From JACIYW01 sp014359745 (GTDB taxonomy: Bacteria; Pseudomonadota; Alphaproteobacteria; Rhodobacterales; Rhodobacteraceae): 64,000 nucleotides of DNA. The stretch covers positions 1 through 64,000 of the forward strand of contig JBNPWE010000013.1 in the NCBI GenBank assembly GCA_050433985.1, read 5' to 3'. Of this stretch, positions 59,132-64,000 are shown one piece after another. Both the position numbers and the translations under genes were made by a program. Within the stretch, counting starts at the first letter, position 1. Every line of letters begins with the position of its first letter. The notes beneath the pieces were generated by a model. It searched no databases and had not been told where the DNA came from. It saw only the letters and a program-made list of their open reading frames with translations.

Positions 59132-61174
59132 TCATGATGTGGCCTCGGTCTGGCGTTGGCGGCGTTTGAGCACCGGGCAGGTGGCCGTGTCATTCATCAC
59201 CACCTGGCAGCGCAGGCAGAGCACGCATTCATTGGGGTTGATCCGCCCCAGCGGGTCAATCGCACCGACGGTGCATTTGGTCTCGCACAACCGGCATTCG
59301 CGGCCGCATTGCGGGCGGCGGTGCAGCCAGTCGAAGATCTTCAGTTTCGCCGGGATCGCCAGCGCCGCGCCCAGCGGGCAGAGATAGCGGCAGTAAAACC
59401 GTTCGATGAACAGCCCCGCCAACAGCAACGCCAGCACGAAGACGACAAAGGGCCAGGCACGCATCATCCGCATGGAAATGGCGGTCTTGAACGGTTCGGC
59501 CTCGGCCAGTCGCAGCGCCAGATCCATCGAGTAGAAGCTGAGCGCGAGAATGGCCACGAAGAGCGTGTATTTGATCATCCAGAGCCGCTCGTGGATCGCC
59601 GGTGGGACCGCGATCTGCGGCACGCCAAACCGGCGGGCGGCGAGATTGCTGATCTCCTGAAGCGCCCCGAACGGGCAAAGCCAGCCGCAAAACACCCCCC
59701 GCCCCCAGAACAGCAGGCCAAGCGCAACACCGGACCACAGCGTGAAGATCACCGGCTCGATCAGGAAGGTCTCCCACCGAAAGCCCGAGAGCAGCGATTG
59801 CAAGAAGGCCACCACCTGTACGACTGACAACTGGCCGTTCAGCACCCAGCCCAGCCACACCAGCGTCAGCGTCAGATAGCCCAGCCGCAGCCCCAGCCAC
59901 AGCCGCTTGCGCCGCACGATCCATTCCTGCACCAGCAGGATCAGCGTCAGCGCCGCCATCATCACCATGACCGAGGCCACCTGAAACCGCTTGTCCTGCC
60001 AGCGCGATTGCCAGAGCGGCGCAGGCTCAGTCGGCGGCTTGGTGATATAGGCGGCGGGCAGGGCATAGCCCAGTTCGGTGATAAAGCTGACCTCGCCATC
60101 CTCTGTGGCGCGCGAGGCGGTCAGCTCCAGCGTGAAGGGCTGCGTCGGGTCAAAGCCGTCGCCGGGCAGGTGAAAGAGGCTCCGCTCCTTGAAATCCGGC
60201 GCGCCTTTGATGGCCAGATCGTCAATCCTTGTATAGCCGGATTTTACCAGCGCGATGCGCGCCTCATTCTGTACCACCACCAGCCGGTCGAACACGCCCC
60301 CCCGCCGCCATGCCGTGCCCCGATGCGAATAAAGCCCGCGCGAGGCCACGAAAAGGGCGGTTTCGCCGGGGCCTAGCGCACCCATGGCACGGGTATACTG
60401 CTGTTGGCCAAGGATGTTGCGCCCTATGGTGGGCGGGTCGATAAGCGCCGCGTAAAGATCAATGAAAGGCGCGTCGCCTGTTGGCACCGGCACCTTGGCC
60501 CCGGCCAGTGCCTGCGCCGCCTCGGTCAGGGTGACGGTGCGGTTGGTGATTGCGCCCTCTTCGATCAGCGCGTCCCAGTCGCGGGGCGCATAGCTCACCC
60601 GGTCGATGCCGCCGCCGGGCAGCAACCCGCGCGCAATCGCCAGGGTGCGCGCCGTGCGCAGGATCGAATCGCGGATCACGCCCGTCGAGACGGTCGCGCG
60701 CGAGATGATGTCAGGCATGTCCGGCCCCTTCCCCGCACCTTCCGGGTCGGCCAGATCGACCCCGGCAAAGCCGCCGACGAAACGAGAAATATCCTCATCC
60801 GACAGGCCCAGCGTCAGGATCGGCTCGGCATGTCGCATAAGCCGCGCCCCGGCGATCCGCCCCTGCATGTCAATCGCCACCAGCACATCCAGCGGGCGGC
60901 CCGAATAGCCGACCGAGCGCGTCACCTCCCATGTCGAGGCGACAAAGCCCAACGCGCCCGAAGCCCCCGAGACCTGCCAGCCCGGCACGGCATCTTCCTG
61001 CCGTTGCAATGCCAGCGGGCCGGTGTGGTCAAAGAGTGCGGCGGCAATCGCGCGGGTGGGCATGGCCGGTGCGATCGGGCCCTGGGCCCCGGCACCGCCG
61101 ATGCCCTGCGCCTGTGCCACGGACAGGGGCACGAGGTACAAGATCAGCACGGTGATTAGAACGGCTCGCATCAT
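59132..61174 (-). CDS. nirI: NirI, NosR-family regulator of nitrite reductase expression
   Basis: 680 aa from ATG 61174; a TTG at 61204 is in frame but sits almost on the palindrome. Signal-like helix MRAVLITVLILYLVPLSVAQ precedes a periplasmic FMN-binding domain (about 70-200) with SRATVSTGVIRDSI, where the covalent flavin Thr sits. Six membrane helices follow, with CGWLCPFGALQEI and CRYLCPLGAALAI, and two ferredoxin-like clusters CRLCETKCTVGAI and CVLCLRCQVV. NosR and NirI share this layout; NirI fits because it is divergent from nirS, as in Paracoccus, where it is needed for nirS transcription. nosR itself and nosZ are not in the window. Confidence 0.85.
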   Translation of the reverse strand: MMRAVLITVLILYLVPLSVAQAQGIGGAGAQGPIAPAMPTRAIAAALFDHTGPLALQRQEDAVPGWQVSGASGALGFVASTWEVTRSVGYSGRPLDVLVAIDMQGRIAGARLMRHAEPILTLGLSDEDISRFVGGFAGVDLADPEGAGKGPDMPDIISRATVSTGVIRDSILRTARTLAIARGLLPGGGIDRVSYAPRDWDALIEEGAITNRTVTLTEAAQALAGAKVPVPTGDAPFIDLYAALIDPPTIGRNILGQQQYTRAMGALGPGETALFVASRGLYSHRGTAWRRGGVFDRLVVVQNEARIALVKSGYTRIDDLAIKGAPDFKERSLFHLPGDGFDPTQPFTLELTASRATEDGEVSFITELGYALPAAYITKPPTEPAPLWQSRWQDKRFQVASVMVMMAALTLILLVQEWIVRRKRLWLGLRLGYLTLTLVWLGWVLNGQLSVVQVVAFLQSLLSGFRWETFLIEPVIFTLWSGVALGLLFWGRGVFCGWLCPFGALQEISNLAARRFGVPQIAVPPAIHERLWMIKYTLFVAILALSFYSMDLALRLAEAEPFKTAISMRMMRAWPFVVFVLALLLAGLFIERFYCRYLCPLGAALAIPAKLKIFDWLHRRPQCGRECRLCETKCTVGAIDPLGRINPNECVLCLRCQVVMNDTATCPVLKRRQRQTEATS

Positions 61175-61208
61175 GGGCAGACTGTCATGCCAAGCCGGAT
61201 GCAAAGCG

Positions 61209-61222
61209 TTGACTTAGGTCAA
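61209..61222. promoter_or_regulatory. FNR/Dnr-type box between nirI and nirS
   Basis: TTGACTTAGGTCAA has perfect TTGAC/GTCAA half-sites separated by TTAG. A -41.5 position places the nirS start near 61257, giving a 30-base leader before ATG 61287. For nirI, the same spacing points at its ATG. Confidence 0.8.
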
Positions 61223-61286
61223 GGCGCTCGGCGCTTAACCGCCGCACCCTCCTGCATGCCTCACCAGCGGAATTGGAGAACCCCAA

Positions 61287-63044
61287 ATGATACCCAGGAA
61301 AGCCACATGGCGCGCCACGCTGCTGTCAAGTGCGGCCCTCGCCCTCGGGCTGGCTGTCTCAGGCGCAAGCGCGCAGGAGGAGAAACCAAAGGACCATGCC
61401 GATGGCCCAGCGGCGGCCTATGAGCCCTCGATGACCACGCTTGGCCAGCTTCAGGTCGAAATCCCGGGCCGCAAACCCGGTGACCCGGTAATGACGCCCA
61501 GCGAGTACCAAAAGTCCAACACGATCTATTTCGAGCGTTGCGCCGGCTGCCATGGTGTGTTGCGCAAGGGCGCCACCGGCAAGGCGCTGACCCCCGACAT
61601 CACCCGCGAGAACGGGTTTGAATATCTGCGCGACTTCATCACCTACGGCTCGCCTGCCGGCATGCCCAACTGGGGCACCTCGGGAGACCTCTCGGAGGAA
61701 GAAGTCGACATGATGGCGCGCTATCTGCTTCTGGAGCCTGCCGCCCCGCCTGAATTCGGCATGCCCGAGATGAAGGCAAGCTGGAAGGTGCATATCGCGC
61801 CTGAGAATCGCCCCACCGAAAAGATGAACGATTGGGACATCGACAACCTGTTTTCGGTCACCCTGCGCGACTCGGGCGAAATCGCCCTGATCGACGGGAG
61901 CAGCTATGAAATCAAGTCGATCCTTCAGACCGGCTATGCCGTGCATATCAGCCGGATTTCCGCCTCGGGGCGCTATCTCTTCGTGATCGGCCGCGACGCC
62001 AAGGTCAACATGATCGACCTGTGGATGGAAAACCCCGGCACCGTCGCCGAGATCAAGGTCGGTGCCGAGGCCCGCTCGGTCGAGACCTCGAAGTTCAAGG
62101 GTTACGAGGACAAATACGCCATCGCCGGGGCCTATTGGCCGCCGCAATTCGTGATCATGGACGGTGATACGCTGGAGCCGCTGCGGATCAAATCGACCCG
62201 CGGCATGACCTATGACGATCAGAACTATCACCCCGAACCGCGCGTCGCCGCGATCCTGGGGTCGCATTACAAGCCCGAGTTTCTGGTCAACGTCAAGGAA
62301 ACCGGCAAGATCATGATGGTGGATTATTCCGACATCGAGGCGCTCAAGATCACCGAGATCAACGCCGAGCGGTTCTTGCACGATGGCGGTCTGGACAGCA
62401 CGCAGCGCTATTTCCTGACCGCCGCCAATGCGCGCGGCAAGGTGGTGGTGATCGACACCAAGGAGAGCAAGCTGGTGTCGGTGATCGAAACCGAAGGCCA
62501 GACCCCCCATCCGGGGCGCGGGGCCAACATCATCCACCCGACCTATGGGCCGGTCTGGGCAACCTCGCATCTGGGGGACGATACAATCGCCCTTATCGGC
62601 ACCGATCCCGAGGGGCACCCGGATCAGGCGTGGAAGATGGTGCAACAGCTTTATGGTCTGGGCGGCGGATCGCTGTTCGTGAAAACTCACCCGACGTCGA
62701 AACATCTCTATGTCGATGCGCCGCTCAACCCCGATGCCGAGGTCTCGGGCTCGGTCGCGGTGTTCACTATCGCCGACATGGCGCAGGAAGAGCCGGAATT
62801 CACCGTGCTGCCCATCGTGGAATGGGCCGGGATCGCCGAGGGCCAGCCCCGCGTGGTGCAGGGCGAGTTCAACAAGGCCGGCAATGAGATCTGGTTCTCG
62901 GTCTGGAACGCCAAGGACCTGCAATCGGCCATCGTGGTGGTCGATGACAAGACGCTGGAGCTGAAACATGTGATCAAGGATCCACGCCTGATCACGCCAA
63001 CCGGCAAGTTCAACGTCTACAACACCCGCGCCGACGTCTACTGA
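61287..63044 (+). CDS. nirS: Cytochrome cd1 nitrite reductase
   Basis: The protein has 585 aa and reduces nitrite to NO in the periplasm. The signal peptide ends near SGASAQEEK (residue about 31). The heme c domain has CAGCHGVLRKGATGKALTPD and a Met-rich GMPNWGTSGDLSEEEVDMMA. The eight-bladed d1 domain follows (ITLRDSGEIALIDGSSYEIK-type segment VTLRDSGEIALIDG, then RGANIIHPTYGPVWATSHLG). The leader has GGAG at the right distance (TTGGAGAACCCCAAATG). Followed by nirE for heme d1. Confidence 0.97.
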   Translation: MIPRKATWRATLLSSAALALGLAVSGASAQEEKPKDHADGPAAAYEPSMTTLGQLQVEIPGRKPGDPVMTPSEYQKSNTIYFERCAGCHGVLRKGATGKALTPDITRENGFEYLRDFITYGSPAGMPNWGTSGDLSEEEVDMMARYLLLEPAAPPEFGMPEMKASWKVHIAPENRPTEKMNDWDIDNLFSVTLRDSGEIALIDGSSYEIKSILQTGYAVHISRISASGRYLFVIGRDAKVNMIDLWMENPGTVAEIKVGAEARSVETSKFKGYEDKYAIAGAYWPPQFVIMDGDTLEPLRIKSTRGMTYDDQNYHPEPRVAAILGSHYKPEFLVNVKETGKIMMVDYSDIEALKITEINAERFLHDGGLDSTQRYFLTAANARGKVVVIDTKESKLVSVIETEGQTPHPGRGANIIHPTYGPVWATSHLGDDTIALIGTDPEGHPDQAWKMVQQLYGLGGGSLFVKTHPTSKHLYVDAPLNPDAEVSGSVAVFTIADMAQEEPEFTVLPIVEWAGIAEGQPRVVQGEFNKAGNEIWFSVWNAKDLQSAIVVVDDKTLELKHVIKDPRLITPTGKFNVYNTRADVY

Positions 63045-63126
63045 CACAGCGCGCGCCGGGGGCCTCGTGAGGGCGGCCCCCGGCCCTTTCCAGCCAGGTT
63101 CAAGACCCAGCCGAGGAGCCCTGACA

Positions 63127-63894
63127 ATGACAGGCAAGGTATATCTGATCGGCGCAGGCCCCGGCGCGGTCGATCTGATGACGCTGCGCGCGGTGGAGAT
63201 GCTCAAATCCGCGGATGCGGTGGTCCATGACCGGCTGGTCAGCCCCGAAATTCTGGCGCTCGCCCCGGAAGGGGCCCGGATGGTGCCGGTTGGCAAGGCC
63301 CCGAAATACCATACCGTGCCGCAGGATCGGATCAACGAAATCCTGCATGAGCTGGCCTGCGAGGGGCTGACGGTCGCGCGGCTCAAGGGGGGTGATCCGC
63401 TGATCTTCGGGCGCGGATCAGAGGAAGCGGCCTATCTCGCGGCGCGCGGTATCCGCGTGGACTATGCCCCCGGCATCACCGCCGCGCAGGGCATGGCGGC
63501 GGCCACCGGCGTGCCGCTCACCCATCGCGGGCTGGCCACCGGCGTGCGCTATGTGACCGGCCATCGGGCGCGCGACGCAAAGCTCGATCTCGACTGGCAG
63601 AGCCTCGCCGATGAGAACACCACGCTGGTCATCTACATGGGCGCCGCCAATATCGCCGAGATCGCGCTCAACCTGATGCGCGCGGGCCTGCCCGGCAGCC
63701 TGCCGGTGCTGGCGGTGGCCCATGCCACCACCCCGCGCGAGGCGCGGCACCTCTCGCGGCTCGACCGGATCGGCATTGACATGGCCGAACGCCCGATGCC
63801 TGCCCCGGCACTCTTCGTTCTGGGGCATGTCGTCTCGCTTTATCACAGCGCACCGCTGCCGCTCGACCTGCCGCAGGTAATGGCCGGTGAATAA
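63127..63894 (+). CDS. nirE: Uroporphyrinogen-III C-methyltransferase for heme d1
   Basis: 255 aa from ATG 63127 (GAGGAG upstream). It makes precorrin-2 with S-adenosylmethionine, the branch to heme d1. VYLIGAGPGAVDLMTLRAVE, the VVHDRLVS segment and VARLKGGDPLIFGRGSEEA are typical of SUMT. Position after nirS, ahead of nirC, matches Paracoccus nirSEC. The 82-bp gap after nirS has no terminator. Confidence 0.93.
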   Translation: MTGKVYLIGAGPGAVDLMTLRAVEMLKSADAVVHDRLVSPEILALAPEGARMVPVGKAPKYHTVPQDRINEILHELACEGLTVARLKGGDPLIFGRGSEEAAYLAARGIRVDYAPGITAAQGMAAATGVPLTHRGLATGVRYVTGHRARDAKLDLDWQSLADENTTLVIYMGAANIAEIALNLMRAGLPGSLPVLAVAHATTPREARHLSRLDRIGIDMAERPMPAPALFVLGHVVSLYHSAPLPLDLPQVMAGE

Positions 63895-64000
63895 GGCGGC
63901 GCTGATACTGGCGCTGGTCGCCGCCCCTGCCCTGGCCGAACCGGACGCCCGCGCGCTGGAGCGGCTGGTGCGGCAGGATTGCGGATCGTGCCACGGGCTG
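63887..64000 (+). CDS. nirC: NirC cytochrome c55x, N-terminal part
   Basis: GTG 63887 overlaps the nirE stop by 8 bp. The 38 visible codons give a signal peptide (ALILALVAAPALAEP) and a heme c motif in RLVRQDCGSCHGL. It is cut by the end of the window. NirC is a small periplasmic cytochrome that supports heme d1 or nitrite reductase maturation; order nirS-nirE-nirC supports the name. Confidence 0.75.
   Translation, partial: MNKAALILALVAAPALAEPDARALERLVRQDCGSCHGL

Noticed and set aside
59132..61174. Naming the polyferredoxin protein NosR
   Set aside because: NosR and NirI share the same architecture, but no nosZ is nearby and the gene is divergent from nirS with a shared box, which is the NirI arrangement.

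Overview
The window is GC-rich and reads as the chromosome of a salt-tolerant, denitrifying, flagellated alphaproteobacterium of the Rhodobacterales (Rhodobacter/Paracoccus relatives). Support comes from the alphaproteobacterial flagellin pair flaF/flbT, a nirS-nirE-nirC operon with nirI on the opposite strand, a complete hydroxyectoine cluster, and a dnaE gene that argues for a chromosome rather than a plasmid.

Layout. (1) 1-3.6 kb is accessory DNA: the edge of a probable transposase, a membrane-anchored coiled-coil DUF4041/GIY-YIG-like protein, the C-terminal stump of a DNA methyltransferase, and an orphan membrane protein flanked by a 24-bp direct repeat. (2) 3.6-7.1 kb is dnaE. (3) 7.2-16.8 kb holds xdhABC (xanthine dehydrogenase and its cofactor-insertion factor) followed directly by a BMP-type purine/nucleoside ABC importer (ATPase, two permeases, binding protein), probably one purine uptake and oxidation unit. 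(4) 16.9-22.4 kb is ectABC-ectD-ask on the minus strand with the MarR-type regulator ectR divergent: aspartate to ectoine to 5-hydroxyectoine. (5) 22.4-25.2 kb carries a small cytochrome c and the lipoprotein-release pair lolC/E-lolD. (6) 25.3-51.0 kb is a large flagellar cluster with alternating strands: hook (flgD, fliK), flagellin and its control (fliC, flaF, flbT), rod and L-ring parts (flgB, C, F, G, A, H, fliE), export apparatus (fliP, Q, R, flhA, flhB, fliI, fliH), MS ring (fliF), switch (fliN), stator (motA, a motE-like gene) and fliL. flgE, flgK, flgL, flgI, fliG, fliM and motB are not in the window. (7) 51.0-51.9 kb is a graveyard of IS66, serine recombinase, phage tape-measure and IS256 fragments that begins 4 bp after fliP and marks a rearrangement junction. 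(8) 52.0-64 kb is a denitrification island: a Dnr/NnrR-like regulator, a DUF4202 gene, norCBQDEF for nitric oxide reduction, nirI, and divergent nirS-nirE-nirC (nirC is cut by the window end).

Two perfect TTGAC-N4-GTCAA palindromes, one upstream of norC and one between nirI and nirS, are FNR/Dnr-type sites and probably put both NO-producing and NO-consuming steps under the regulator encoded at 52.0 kb. A recurring hairpin-plus-core repeat family occurs in xdhA and xdhB (read through in frame) and between the two permease genes. No tRNA, rRNA or CRISPR array was seen.
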